This document shows, piece after piece, positions 17,387 through 27,022 of a stretch of DNA of 64,000 bases; position 1 is the first letter of the stretch; the number at the start of each line of letters is the position of its first letter. Location: positions 434,001 through 498,000 of the forward strand of contig NZ_JBIBGL010000004.1 in assembly GCF_042956465.1 (NCBI RefSeq). Reading direction: 5' to 3'. The notes beneath the pieces are model-generated. The model was not told the origin of the DNA. It saw only the letters and a program-made list of their open reading frames with translations, and ran no database searches. Source of the stretch: Embleya sp042956465. GTDB lineage: Bacteria; Actinomycetota; Actinomycetes; Streptomycetales; Streptomycetaceae. The translations under genes and the position numbers were made by a program.

Positions 17387-18774
17387 ACACTGGCCCACTC
17401 GACCGTCCGGCATCCTCGTCCGGCGATCACCCCACACCGCCCCCGGGCTGCCCCGCCCACCACGCAGGCGGAGCGATCCCCCTGTACGACAAGGCGTTCT
17501 CGGCCGACCCGCGCGCCGCGTACGAACACCTGCGCCGCCAGGGCGTGGCCGCGCCGGTGGAACTGGCGCCCGGAGTCGACGCGATGCTGGTCACCGATCA
17601 CGCCGCCGCGCTGCGCGTCCTGCACTCCCCCGAGTTGTTCGCCAAGGACCCACGACGCTGGCTCGCGCTGGCGGACGGTACGGTCCCCGCCGACAGCCCG
17701 GTCGTGCCCATGATGATGCACCGCCCCAACGCCCTGTTCTCCGACGGCGCCGAGCACCTGCGGCTGCGCCAGGCCGTCACCGACAGCCTGGACCGGATCG
17801 ACCCGTACCAGCTGCGCCGCTTCGTCGAACGCAGCTCGGACTACCTGGTCGACCAGTGGTCCGGCGCCGGCACCGTCGATCTGCTGAACTCCTACGCCAA
17901 GACCCTGCCGCTCCTGGTGTTCAGCGAACTCTTCGGCAGTCCTCCCGAGTTGGGCGACCGCCTGGTCGCGGGCATCGCCGGCATCTTCGACGCCGTCGGG
18001 GACGCGGAGGCGGCCGACCGGATGCTCACCGGCGCCCTGATCGAACTCGTCGCGCTCAAACGCGAACAGCCCGGCGCCGACGTCACCTCCTGGCTGATGG
18101 CCCACCCCAACCGGCTCACCGACGAGGAGATGATCCATCAACTCGTCATGCTCATGAGCGCCGGTACCGAACCGCAACGCAACCTGATCGCCAACGGATT
18201 GCGGCTGATCCTCTCCGACGAGCGCTTCTCGGTCAGCCTGTTCGGCGGCGGGGCATCGGTGGAGGACGCACTCGACGAAGTGTTGTGGACCGACCCGCCG
18301 ATGGCCAACTACGCCGTGCACTACCCGGTGCGCGACGTCGACCTGGCCGGCGTCCCGCTCCGCCGGGGCACCCCGGTGGTGATCAGCTTCGCCGCCACCA
18401 ACAGCGACCCCGCGCTGTTCGCGAACGGCCGCAGGCCCAACAACCGCTCCCACCTGGCCTGGAGCGCGGGACCGCACGCCTGCCCGGCCAAGGATTCCGC
18501 CTGGCTGATCGCCACCGCCGCGATCGAAAAGCTGCTCAACCGCCTGCCCGACCTCGAACTCGCGGTCCCGGTCTCGGAGTTGGACTGGCGACCGGGCCCC
18601 TTCAACCGGGCGCTCACCGCGCTGCCGGCCCGCTTCACCCCCGTCGCGCCGCGCAGTGCGGCCCGGCCCGCCGATCCGGCACCCGCACGCCCCGCCGCCC
18701 CCGAGCGGCCGGACCCCGGCGCGCGCAAGGGCGGAGTGTGGAGCTCGTTCCTGAACTGGTGGCGAGGCCAATAG
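17383..18774 (+). CDS. cvnE: Conservon cytochrome P450 without the EXXR arginine (CYP157-like, CvnE)
   Basis: 463 residues. The haem ligand is Cys367 in SAGPHACPAKD. The K-helix motif reads E299-V-L-W302, so the usually invariant Arg of EXXR is Trp. From established knowledge, the CYP157 family, found in conservons, is the P450 group known to lack EXXR, and this protein fits it. The I helix (LMSAGTEPQRNL) lacks the usual Thr pair. A Pro/Ala tail ends in WSSFLNWWRGQ, perhaps a membrane-touching helix. GTG 17383 overlaps cvnD. Substrate unknown; such proteins may act with the P450 encoded next to them. Confidence 0.9.
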   Translation: MNTGPLDRPASSSGDHPTPPPGCPAHHAGGAIPLYDKAFSADPRAAYEHLRRQGVAAPVELAPGVDAMLVTDHAAALRVLHSPELFAKDPRRWLALADGTVPADSPVVPMMMHRPNALFSDGAEHLRLRQAVTDSLDRIDPYQLRRFVERSSDYLVDQWSGAGTVDLLNSYAKTLPLLVFSELFGSPPELGDRLVAGIAGIFDAVGDAEAADRMLTGALIELVALKREQPGADVTSWLMAHPNRLTDEEMIHQLVMLMSAGTEPQRNLIANGLRLILSDERFSVSLFGGGASVEDALDEVLWTDPPMANYAVHYPVRDVDLAGVPLRRGTPVVISFAATNSDPALFANGRRPNNRSHLAWSAGPHACPAKDSAWLIATAAIEKLLNRLPDLELAVPVSELDWRPGPFNRALTALPARFTPVAPRSAARPADPAPARPAAPERPDPGARKGGVWSSFLNWWRGQ

Positions 18775-19022
18775 CCGCACCCTGACCCGCCGCCCGGGCG
18801 GGCCGCACCCACCGCCGGGACCCGCCGTGGCCCGGGAGACGCGCGTCTTTCGGGCCCGTCGCCGATGCCCACGGGCGGGGCGTTCGACATGCGTGCCGAA
18901 CACCCCGCCCGACAACCGCAGACACCCTTCACCGTCGGTCGCCCACACCCGGGGCGGCCGATCGATCAACGCTGTGTCGAGTCGTCGTCAGCCGACCTCG
19001 TGTCGAGCCAGAAGGAGCCGTC

Positions 19023-20276
19023 GTGCAGTCTTCAGCGCCCACCACCGTCATCGACAGCCGAAGTGTCGTCGCCCTGTTGTCCCGGCTGCGCTCCGTGGCC
19101 GGCCAGGCGGATCCCCTGCCGCTGTACGCGAGTCTACGCGAGATGGGCGAGGTGGTGCCCGCGCCCTGGGGCGGCTTCCTGGTGACCGGTCACCGTGCGT
19201 GCGACGAGGTGCTGCGCAGCCCCGACTGGCTCGCCCTGGACCGGGCGTGGCGGGCGCGGCAGACGGAGGGCTCGCGCTGGTCGACGCCGTCGTCCCGCGA
19301 ACTCGAACAGACCCTGGTGGCACTCAATCCGCCGGAGCACACCCGGATTCGCAGGTCCGTGAACAACATCTTCGACCGCGGCACCCTCGAAGCGCTGCGC
19401 CCGACGGTGCAACGAGTGGCGAACACCCTGCTCGACACCCTGATCGAGCAGGCCGGGGACACCGACGCGGACTTCGCCGAACTCGTCGGCGAGCAACTGC
19501 CGGTGGCCACCGTCGGACACTGGCTCGGCCTGCCGCCGGAGGACTTCGACCTGCTCCGCGCGCTCACCCACGCGCAGGCGTACGCCCAGGAGTTGTTGCC
19601 CACCAAACGGCAACTCCTGGCGGCGGACGACGCCATCCGGGGGTTGCGCGAGTACTTCACCACGCTGATCGCGCGCCGCCGCGCCGACCCCGGCGACGAC
19701 GTGATCTCCGGATGGCTGCGCGCCTGGGACGCCCTCGAACCCGATCGCGAACTCGCGGACGAGAACGTCTACTCGCTGGCCATGTTCGTGGTCATCGCGT
19801 CCCTGGAGACCACCTCCACGCTGCTGTCCACGATGATCTGGACCTTCGACCGGCACCCGGCGCAGCGGGCGTGGCTGCGCGCGCACCCGGCGGCCCTGGC
19901 CGATGCCGTCGAGGAGGTCTTCCGCTACGACCCGCCGATCCATGTGACCACCCGCCACGCGGGCAGGGACCTGATTCTGGCCGGTGTGCCCATCGCCCGC
20001 GGCGAGGTCGTGCACACGATGCTGGGCGCGGCCAATCACGATCCCGCCCTGACGCCCGACGCCGGCACCTTCGACGTCTCGCGCCGGGCCCGGCACATCT
20101 CCTTCGGCGGCGGCATCCACTACTGCATCGGGGCCGGCCTGGCCCGCCTGGAGGCCGGTGTCCTGCTGGAAACCGTCCTGCGTCGCCTCCCGGCGCTGCG
20201 GGTGGTGGCACCGCCCACCTGGGAGCCCCGGCTGGCCTTTCGTCGGATCACCCTGATGCCGGTGAGCGTGCGCTGA
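19023..20276 (+). CDS. Cytochrome P450, canonical
   Basis: 417 residues with all main P450 motifs: haem loop SFGGGIHYCIG (Cys368), K-helix EVFR (Glu298, Arg301), and I-helix IASLETTST with the Thr pair. GTG 19023 follows AAGGAG. A soluble bacterial monooxygenase that needs ferredoxin and reductase, neither of which is in the window. It lies 248 bases after the EXXW P450 on the same strand. Pairs of a CYP157-type and a canonical P450 are known in conservons, so a joint role is likely, but the family number is not assigned here. Confidence 0.92.
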   Translation: MQSSAPTTVIDSRSVVALLSRLRSVAGQADPLPLYASLREMGEVVPAPWGGFLVTGHRACDEVLRSPDWLALDRAWRARQTEGSRWSTPSSRELEQTLVALNPPEHTRIRRSVNNIFDRGTLEALRPTVQRVANTLLDTLIEQAGDTDADFAELVGEQLPVATVGHWLGLPPEDFDLLRALTHAQAYAQELLPTKRQLLAADDAIRGLREYFTTLIARRRADPGDDVISGWLRAWDALEPDRELADENVYSLAMFVVIASLETTSTLLSTMIWTFDRHPAQRAWLRAHPAALADAVEEVFRYDPPIHVTTRHAGRDLILAGVPIARGEVVHTMLGAANHDPALTPDAGTFDVSRRARHISFGGGIHYCIGAGLARLEAGVLLETVLRRLPALRVVAPPTWEPRLAFRRITLMPVSVR

Positions 20277-20283
20277 GCGATCG

Positions 20284-20342
20284 GCCGGCGGGGGGGGGGG
20301 GGGGGGCCCGGCCCCCCCCCCCCCCCCCCCCCCCCCGCCGGC
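20284..20342. terminator. G17/C25 homopolymer hairpin between convergent genes
   Basis: GCCGGC, a run of 17 G (20290-20306), CCCGG, a run of 25 C (20312-20336) and GCCGGC form an inverted repeat of at least 23 bp with a tiny loop. It sits between the P450 (+) and crotonase (-) stop codons, the place for a bidirectional terminator. Run lengths may be misassembled, since such tracts are hard to sequence. Confidence 0.7.
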
Positions 20343-20343
20343 G

Positions 20344-21102
20344 TCAGCGCGCGGTCCCGGCGCCCAGGAACGCGGACAGGAAGTGGCCGTCGAGCATGGA
20401 CAGATCACCGAACCGGTCGCCCCGGCTGTAGGCGTTCATCAGCGTCTTCGACGCGTGCAGTGCCGCGACGGGCCTACGGATCACCGGCTTGACCCAGCGG
20501 CTCACCGCGCCGTCGAGTTCCTCGGCCGGCACGACCTGATGCAGGATCGACAACCGGTGCGCCGTATGGGCGTCGAACGCGTCGGCGGTCAGCACGAGTT
20601 CGCGGATCCGGGCGGCACCGACCTCACCGATCAAGCGGGCCATCGCCCCACCCCACGCGGTCGGCAGTCCCAAGGCCAACTCCGGCATCCGAAACCGTGT
20701 CCCGGTGTCGCCCACCCGCAGGTCGCAGAAGATCGCCAGAGCCAACCCGGCCCCGACCACCTGACCGTGCACCCGGGCGATGGTGACCGGATCGGCCGCG
20801 GCAAACCCCTCGCACACCGACCGTGCCTTGTCGCCGATCCGGCGCACGGCCGGTCCGCCGGGGTCCTCGGCGGCCAGCCGCAGCAACTCGCCGCGGTCAC
20901 CGCCCAGGCAGAAGGAATCGCCCTCCCCCGACAGCACGAGCACGCGCACGTCGGTGCGCGCACGCAGGTACGAGAGCACCGCCAGGAGGTCGTCCAACAT
21001 CTGCTCGTCGAGCGCGTTGCCGACCTCCGGCCGGGCCAACCGCACCTGCAACACCGCCCCTTCGAGGCTGGTGCGCACGGTCTTCAGATCCAGCGAGTCC
21101 AC
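20344..21102 (-). CDS. Enoyl-CoA hydratase/isomerase family protein
   Basis: 252 residues of the crotonase fold. The oxyanion-hole segments are CLGGDRGELL and HGQVVGAGLALAIFCDLRVG, followed by the conserved FRMPELALGLPTAWGG. The family acts on acyl-CoA thioesters as hydratase, isomerase or hydrolase; the exact reaction cannot be read from the motifs. GTG 21102 has GGAAGGGG upstream. It stands alone, convergent with the P450. Confidence 0.88.
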   Translation of the reverse strand: MDSLDLKTVRTSLEGAVLQVRLARPEVGNALDEQMLDDLLAVLSYLRARTDVRVLVLSGEGDSFCLGGDRGELLRLAAEDPGGPAVRRIGDKARSVCEGFAAADPVTIARVHGQVVGAGLALAIFCDLRVGDTGTRFRMPELALGLPTAWGGAMARLIGEVGAARIRELVLTADAFDAHTAHRLSILHQVVPAEELDGAVSRWVKPVIRRPVAALHASKTLMNAYSRGDRFGDLSMLDGHFLSAFLGAGTAR

Positions 21103-21449
21103 GAACGTGGCCCCTTCCGGTCATGGGAAACGCCGCCGCACCAGCGCGGAAGCCCCGTCGATCACCAGATCGTCGCATTGATGATCACGACTTGAGGAGC
21201 CGAATCCACGCCATTCGACGGCTCCCCCGGGGCGTCGACGCCCCGCCGCGCACGGCCGGTCGACCGGCGTCGATCGCAGGATGTCGGTCGACCACGACAC
21301 ACAGTGCCTGGCCTACTCCGTAGTGCATTCGCGGCGCCGCGATCGCCGCGGGCGAAATGTCGCCACAGCACCGCGGAAGTCGCTTCCGGACCCCTGGAAG
21401 CGTGCATTCCACGCCCCCCGTGCCGGCTGAAACCATCCGTTGCCGGCCA
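21103..21449. other. Intergenic region, nothing recognised
   Basis: About 350 bases between two leftward genes. It carries the promoter of the crotonase and the 3' end of the peptidase transcript; no structure or ORF is supported. Confidence 0.45.
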
Positions 21450-23069
21450 CTAGCGAAGCACGCCGCGGACGGCTTCGGGGTCGGTGGGCGGGAGCGGAGT
21501 GGCCGCGCCGGCGGTCCTGGCGGTGAGCGTCGGGGTCACGTAGACGGGGGTGGGATCGGCCTGGGGGGCACACGTCTTGGCGATGCGGCCACCGCCCCTG
21601 GGGAGGCTGCCGTCGCGGAGGTACGCGGTGAACGTGTCGTCCAGGCAGGCGTTGCCGTGGAACAGGATCTCGTGGAAGCTGCCGCCGGTCTGGACGACCA
21701 GCTTGGAGCCGGGCAGTGCGTCACGCATGGCCAGTCCGCCCTCGTACGGCGTGGCGGCGTCCTCGGTGGCCTGGAAGAGCAGGACGGGCGGCAGGCCCTT
21801 GCCGGTGATCTTCATCCGACCCGCCGGGTTGCCCTGGCCCGGCCAGAACATGCAGGCCGCGTTGTACCACATGTTGTTGTAGGTGTAGAAGGGCGCGGTG
21901 GCGTCGACCCTGGCCTGGTCCTTCTTCCAGAACTCCCAATCGCGCGGCCAGGCGTTCTCGTTGCACTGCGCCGCGTTGTACGCCGGGAAACCGGCGTCGT
22001 CGGTGCCCGGCGCCGCGTAGCGGTTGTACGCGATGTTCAGCGGTCGGGTGTCGTGTTGCGTGACGTAGGCGGAGAGCACGGTGGCCATCCTGGGCCAGCG
22101 CAGGAAGTTGTAGCCGCCGCCGTAGAAGGTGTCCTCGAACTCGGCGGGGCCGATCTTGCCGGGGGCCGGGGCGGCGTCCACCGGTTCGGTCCGCAGGGCG
22201 GCCTCGACCCGGTCGTACGCCCTCTTGACGCCGGCTGCGTCGGTGCCCAGGTGGTAGACCGAGTCGGCCTTGGCCGTCCAGTCGGCGAAGGCGTCGAAGC
22301 GGCGCTGGTGTTCCTTGTCCTGGAGGATGTTGTGGTCGTACCAGGGGATGGTCGGGCCGACGATGCTGTCCAGCACCATGCGCCGCACCCGCGAGGGGAA
22401 GAGCTGCCCGTACGTGGAGCCCAGCGAGGTGCCCCAGGAGCCGCCGTAGAAGTTGATCTTCGGGGCTCCGAGCGCCCGCCGGATGCTGTCCATGTCGCGT
22501 GCGCTGTCGACGGTGGTCATGTGCGGCATCAGCCAGGACCAGTCGGCCGCGCAATCGGCGGCGTACCCGGCCGCCTTCGACAGCCAAGCCTTGGAAGTGC
22601 CCTGATCTACCCGGTAGTCGGGCCGCGGGCCATGGAAGTACTCGGCGTCGCAGACCACATGGGGTTCGCTGCTGTTGGTGCCGCGCGGGTCGAAGCCGAT
22701 CCAGTCGTAGGTAGAGGCGACGTCCTGCGGGATCTGCCCGGAGATGAAGGCGGGCATCCACAGCCCGGAGTTCCCGGGGCCGCCGGGATTGAGCAGGATC
22801 GGACCCTGCTGCCTGTGCCTGGGCGCGGTGGCGGGAAGCCGGTTCACCGCGATCTTGATCTTGGGGCCGTGCGGGTTCGCGTAGTCCACCGGCACATCGA
22901 GCATCGCGCACTGCAGCGCGGGCGTGGTGGCGTCGTTACAGGAGCTCCAGACGAGTTTTCCCTGCCCGGTGTCCTCGGGGCCGGCGGAATCGGGTGCGGC
23001 GCCGACGGAGGCTCCGCTGAGGGCGACGAGTGCCACGGCTGCCGAGAACAGGGCTATGACTTTTCTCAT
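21450..23069 (-). CDS. Secreted alpha/beta-hydrolase, tripeptidyl-aminopeptidase type
   Basis: 539 residues. The Sec signal peptide is MRKVIALFSAAVALVAL followed by an ASVGAAP cleavage region. The mature protein is an alpha/beta-hydrolase with oxyanion motif NPGGPGNSG, DWIGFDPRGT and nucleophile elbow GGSWGTSLG, then a C-terminal TAP-like segment with the late His in GSFHEI. Family members (Tap, SlpD, SlpE) remove N-terminal peptides from secreted proteins. ATG 23069 gives the cleanest signal; ATG 23087 is in frame six codons earlier. Confidence 0.9.
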   Translation of the reverse strand: MRKVIALFSAAVALVALSGASVGAAPDSAGPEDTGQGKLVWSSCNDATTPALQCAMLDVPVDYANPHGPKIKIAVNRLPATAPRHRQQGPILLNPGGPGNSGLWMPAFISGQIPQDVASTYDWIGFDPRGTNSSEPHVVCDAEYFHGPRPDYRVDQGTSKAWLSKAAGYAADCAADWSWLMPHMTTVDSARDMDSIRRALGAPKINFYGGSWGTSLGSTYGQLFPSRVRRMVLDSIVGPTIPWYDHNILQDKEHQRRFDAFADWTAKADSVYHLGTDAAGVKRAYDRVEAALRTEPVDAAPAPGKIGPAEFEDTFYGGGYNFLRWPRMATVLSAYVTQHDTRPLNIAYNRYAAPGTDDAGFPAYNAAQCNENAWPRDWEFWKKDQARVDATAPFYTYNNMWYNAACMFWPGQGNPAGRMKITGKGLPPVLLFQATEDAATPYEGGLAMRDALPGSKLVVQTGGSFHEILFHGNACLDDTFTAYLRDGSLPRGGGRIAKTCAPQADPTPVYVTPTLTARTAGAATPLPPTDPEAVRGVLR

Positions 23070-23092
23070 GCACGCATGATGTGACATGTGAA

Positions 23093-23098
23093 ATTGTA
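23093..23098 (-). promoter_or_regulatory. Candidate -10 box of the secreted peptidase gene
   Basis: On the minus strand this reads TACAAT, a near-consensus -10, about 24 bases before ATG 23069. No good -35 lies at standard distance. Confidence 0.35.
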
Positions 23099-23204
23099 TC
23101 GCCGCTCATACGGATCGGACGTTACCAAGCTGTGACCAACGCCGGCTCGGGACCCGGTGCGGACCGGTTCCCGGCCGGGATCCCGGATTACAACCTTCCC
23201 CACC

Positions 23205-23216
23205 GCAAGCGTTTGC
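23205..23216. promoter_or_regulatory. LacI/CcpA-type operator-like palindrome
   Basis: GCAAGCGTTTGC is palindromic apart from one G/T pair and carries the central CG typical of LacI-family sites. It lies in the 457-base intergenic region between the peptidase and the GH3 gene, about 310 bases before the GH3 start. No LacI gene is nearby, so the regulator would act in trans. The rest of this region (23070-23526) shows no supported gene. Confidence 0.45.
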
Positions 23217-23526
23217 ACTACTGTCGCCTGGCAGTTGTGCCACTCGACCGGGGGGCTGAGCTGATCCACCCCGACACCGGCGTGCCGGGCGCACCGGCGG
23301 ACCCGGTTGCCGCGAGCACGTCGCCCTCGGCAACGGCCCCTGCTCGCCGTCGACCCGCCTCCCCTCGGCCCCGCCGTCCGGCTGCCGGTTCCGCACCCGC
23401 TGCTTCGAGTGCGACCGGGCTGCGCGCGACCGCGGACCCTCGATACGCGCCGTCGGCGAACAACGCACCGTCGCCTGCCACCACCCGCTGCCCACACCGG
23501 TCACCCACCACAAGGAGTCATCCGCC

Positions 23527-25308
23527 ATGCCCCGGACACTGCGCCACCACGACGGCACCCGCTTTCGCGACCTGAACCACAACGGGACCATGGAGCCCTA
23601 CGAGGACCCTCGGCTCCCGATCGACGAACGCGTCGCCGATCTGCTGGGCCGAATGACCCTGGAGGAGAAGGCCGGACTGATGTGCTGCGGCCGGATGATC
23701 CCCGGCGACGGCGCCCGCAGACCCTCCGGGGCCGAACTGATCGCCGAACGCGGCATCAACACCTTCGGGTTGACCGCCATGCCCACACCGGTGGAAATGG
23801 CCCGGTGGAACAACCACGTGCAGGACCTGGCCGCCGCCACCCGCCTGGGCATACCCGTCACCCTCGCCTCCGACCCCCGGCACGGCTTCACCGAGAACCC
23901 GGCCACCGCGTTCACCGGCGGCGCCTTCAGCCGCGGCCCGGAACCGATCGGCCTCGCGGCCACCGACGACCCCGCACTCGTCGAGGAATACGCCGCCGCG
24001 ATGGCCGCCGAACTGCGCGCCGTCGGCGTCCGCGTCGCCATCCACCCGATGGCCGACCTGGCCACCGAACCCCGCAAGCCGCGCACCGGCGGCACGTTCG
24101 GCGAGGACGCGGACCGCGCCGCACGCATCCTGGCCGCCTACATCCGCGGCTTCCAGGGCGAACGCCTGGGCGCCGACAGCGTCGCCTGCATGACCAAGCA
24201 CTTCCCCGGCGGCGGACCCCAGGAGAACGGCGAGGACCCGCACTTCGCCTACGGCACCCGCACCGTCTATCCGGGCGGCAACCTCGACTACCACCTCAAG
24301 CCCTTCGAGGCGGCGTTCGAGGTGGGCACCGCCCAGGTCATGACGTGCTACTCGATCCCCGTCGGCACCGCGCTCGCCGAAGTCGGCTCCTCGTTCAACC
24401 GCGACGTGCTCACCGGCCTGCTGCGCGAACGGTACGGCTTCGACGGCGTGGTGTGCAGCGACTTCAACGTGCTCACCGGCATGGAGATCCCCGGCGTCGT
24501 CGCCCTGCCGGCGCGCAACTGGGGCGTGGAACACCTCTCCCTCGCCGAACAGGCCGCGATGATGCTGCACGCCGGCGTCGACCAGTTCGGCGGCGAGACC
24601 CGATCCGACCTGATCGTCGACGCGGTGCGCTCCGGCGCCGTCGAGGAGAGCCGCATCGACGCATCGGCACGGCGCATCCTGCGCGACAAGTTCCGACTCG
24701 GCCTGTTCGACGACCCCTACGTCGACCCCGAGGTCGCCGCGCAGGTGGTGGGGCACCCCACCCGTACCGAACTCGGCCGCCGCGTACAACGGCGCTCCCT
24801 GGTCCGCCTCACCGGGGACGCGTTCGCGGCAACTCCCCGGCACCGGCTGTACGTCGAGAACATCGACCCCGAAGTCGCTTCCCGCTACGGCACGGTGGTC
24901 GAGCGCCCCGAGGACGCGGACCTGGCCGTCATCCGGATCGACGCCCCCTACGAACCCCGCGAGGGCCTCCTGGAACGCCACTTCCACGCCGGCTCCTTGG
25001 ACTTCTCCGCCGCCGAACTCGAACGGCTGCGCAAGCTGTGCGCGACCGTACCCACCGCCGTCGACGTCTTCCTCGACCGCGCCGCGATTCTCACCGAACT
25101 CGCCGGCTGCGCCGCCGCCCTCCTGGCCGACTTCGGCGCCGACGACGACCTGGTTCTGGACGCCGTCTTCGGCAACAGCCCCACTCCCGGAACCCTGCCC
25201 TTCGACCTGCCCTCGTCGATGCGGGCCGTCGAGGAGTCCCGCGAGGACGTCCCCTTCGACACCCGCGACCCGCTGTTCCGCTGCGGCCACCCGCACGCCC
25301 CCCGGTAA
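23527..25308 (+). CDS. Glycoside hydrolase family 3 protein
   Basis: 593 residues, no signal peptide, so probably cytoplasmic. The GH3 N-terminal barrel is clear: LLGRMTLEEKAGLM, KHFPGGG, and the nucleophile Asp312 in VVCSDFNV. A shortened GH3-C domain follows (EDADLAVIRIDAP and on); a fibronectin-like third domain is absent. ATG 23527 has CAAGGAG upstream. The likely activity is a beta-glucosidase or beta-xylosidase on imported oligosaccharides, but no sugar transporter lies nearby. Confidence 0.9.
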   Translation: MPRTLRHHDGTRFRDLNHNGTMEPYEDPRLPIDERVADLLGRMTLEEKAGLMCCGRMIPGDGARRPSGAELIAERGINTFGLTAMPTPVEMARWNNHVQDLAAATRLGIPVTLASDPRHGFTENPATAFTGGAFSRGPEPIGLAATDDPALVEEYAAAMAAELRAVGVRVAIHPMADLATEPRKPRTGGTFGEDADRAARILAAYIRGFQGERLGADSVACMTKHFPGGGPQENGEDPHFAYGTRTVYPGGNLDYHLKPFEAAFEVGTAQVMTCYSIPVGTALAEVGSSFNRDVLTGLLRERYGFDGVVCSDFNVLTGMEIPGVVALPARNWGVEHLSLAEQAAMMLHAGVDQFGGETRSDLIVDAVRSGAVEESRIDASARRILRDKFRLGLFDDPYVDPEVAAQVVGHPTRTELGRRVQRRSLVRLTGDAFAATPRHRLYVENIDPEVASRYGTVVERPEDADLAVIRIDAPYEPREGLLERHFHAGSLDFSAAELERLRKLCATVPTAVDVFLDRAAILTELAGCAAALLADFGADDDLVLDAVFGNSPTPGTLPFDLPSSMRAVEESREDVPFDTRDPLFRCGHPHAPR

Positions 25309-25352
25309 CGACGCTAACCCGTCGGCCGGTTCGCCGCTCCGCTCGTCGGGTG

Positions 25353-26819
25353 TCAGGAGCCTGCCCGGGATGCCCGGCGGAGCGGGCCACGCGCCTCGAC
25401 CCCGGCGGGGTGGACCGCGGTGCGCGGGATCGCCGCCGCGGTGACCGCCGCGGCCAGCGCCGCGGCGGCGGCGAGCGCGAAGACGATGCGGTAGGCGTCG
25501 AGCGAGGCGTACCTGCCGCCCCCCGCCGCGGCCGGCAGGGTCGACGTCACCGTCGTCAACACGACGGCGACCACGGTGCTGCACAGCGCCTGGCCGATGG
25601 TGCGCATGAGCACGTTCAAGCCCGTCGCCGCCGCCGTCTGTTCCGCGGGCACCGCCTGGATCACCAGCGTCGGCAACGCCGAGTACACCAGGCCGGTCCC
25701 CACCGAGCACAACGTCGCCCCGGCCGCGATCGTCCACATCTGCTCGCTGGTGAACACCCGCACGACGTACGCCCCCGCGATCACCAGCGCCCCCGCCACC
25801 AGCGTCGACCGGGCACCGCGCGCCGCGGACAGCCGAGCCGACACCGGCGACATCGCCACCATCGTCAACCCGCCGGGCAGCAGGCACAGGCTCGCCACCA
25901 ACGCGGACGCCCCCAGGCCGTACCCGGTCTCCTCGGGCGCCTGCACCAACTGCACGGTGGCAAGCCAGTTCGCGTAGAAGGCGAATCCGGTCACCAGAGC
26001 CGCCAGGTGCGGCAGCAGGACCGTACGGCGGGCCGCGAGGCGCAGATCCACGAGCGGTTCGCGCACCCGCAGCTGATGCCATCCCCAGATCGGCAGGACC
26101 AGGACACCCGCCGCACCCACCCCCAGCACGAGCGGGCTCCTCCAGCCCCAGTCACCACCCTTGGAGACCGCGAGCAGCACCCCCACCAGGCCGGCGGTGA
26201 GCAGCAGGGCCCCCACGACGTCGAAACGGCCCGGGGTACGCGTCGCCGAGCGCGGCACCACCCACCACGAGAGCGCCACGCCGAGCCCGCCCAGGCCGGT
26301 CGTCACCCAGAACAACATGTGCCAGTCGGCGTGCTGCACCACGATCGAGGCCAGCGGCAGCCCGGCGGCGGCCCCGATCCCCACCGTCGAGCTCATCAGC
26401 GCGACCGCCGAGCCGACCCGGTGCGGCGGCAGTTCGTCCCGCAGGACGCCGGTGGCCAGCGGCACGACCGCGGCGGCCGTGCCCTGCAGGGCACGCGCGG
26501 TGATCAGCACGCCGATGTCGGTCGTCATCGCGCACAGGGCCGATCCGACCGTCATCACCGCGAGGGCGCCGAGCAGGATGCGGCGCTTGCCGTACATGTC
26601 GCCGGCACGGCCCAGTACGGGGTTGAGCACCGCACCGGACAGCAGCGTCGCGGTCAGCATCCAACTCACCGTGCCCGGCGACGACCCGGTATCGCCGGGA
26701 AGTGCGGGCAGCAGCGGCACGATCACCGTCTGCATGAGTGCCATGAGCGTGCCGCCGAAGGCCAGGGTGGGCACGATCAGGCGGGAACGAAGGCCGGACG
26801 AAGGTACGGCGGTTGCCAT
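25353..26819 (-). CDS. MFS multidrug exporter, DHA2 (14-TM) family
   Basis: 488 residues with about 14 hydrophobic segments. The loop motif GRAGDMYGKRRILL and the antiporter motif region ARALQGTAAAVVPLATGVLRDELPP (in pieces) place it in the EmrB/QacA group of proton-coupled drug exporters. ATG 26819 (MATAVPSSG) has GGGAGCC upstream. It is convergent with the GH3 gene and has no adjacent regulator. Substrate unknown. Confidence 0.9.
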   Translation of the reverse strand: MATAVPSSGLRSRLIVPTLAFGGTLMALMQTVIVPLLPALPGDTGSSPGTVSWMLTATLLSGAVLNPVLGRAGDMYGKRRILLGALAVMTVGSALCAMTTDIGVLITARALQGTAAAVVPLATGVLRDELPPHRVGSAVALMSSTVGIGAAAGLPLASIVVQHADWHMLFWVTTGLGGLGVALSWWVVPRSATRTPGRFDVVGALLLTAGLVGVLLAVSKGGDWGWRSPLVLGVGAAGVLVLPIWGWHQLRVREPLVDLRLAARRTVLLPHLAALVTGFAFYANWLATVQLVQAPEETGYGLGASALVASLCLLPGGLTMVAMSPVSARLSAARGARSTLVAGALVIAGAYVVRVFTSEQMWTIAAGATLCSVGTGLVYSALPTLVIQAVPAEQTAAATGLNVLMRTIGQALCSTVVAVVLTTVTSTLPAAAGGGRYASLDAYRIVFALAAAAALAAAVTAAAIPRTAVHPAGVEARGPLRRASRAGS

Positions 26820-27022
26820 GTGACGGCTCCCGGATCCAGGGGCCGCCAACCGAACTGACGACCCGTCAGATCAGTTGTGTCACGATCTCCCCTCGAACGC
26901 CGGCACACGTGACGGAGGTCGCACCACGACCCGCCCCGTCGACCGCGTCGGCACTGGTCGCGGCATCGCCGTCGAGCCGGGAGCGGTCGCGGGAGCGGTC
27001 GCGGCGGGCCCGAGGGGGCGGG

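Noticed and set aside
21357..23084. 575-residue plus-strand frame opposite the secreted peptidase
   Set aside because: Antisense shadow; the minus strand has a signal peptide and a complete hydrolase motif set.
23307..26858. 1183-residue plus-strand frame across the GH3 and MFS genes
   Set aside because: Crosses two real genes and is an Arg/Pro-rich shadow without domains.
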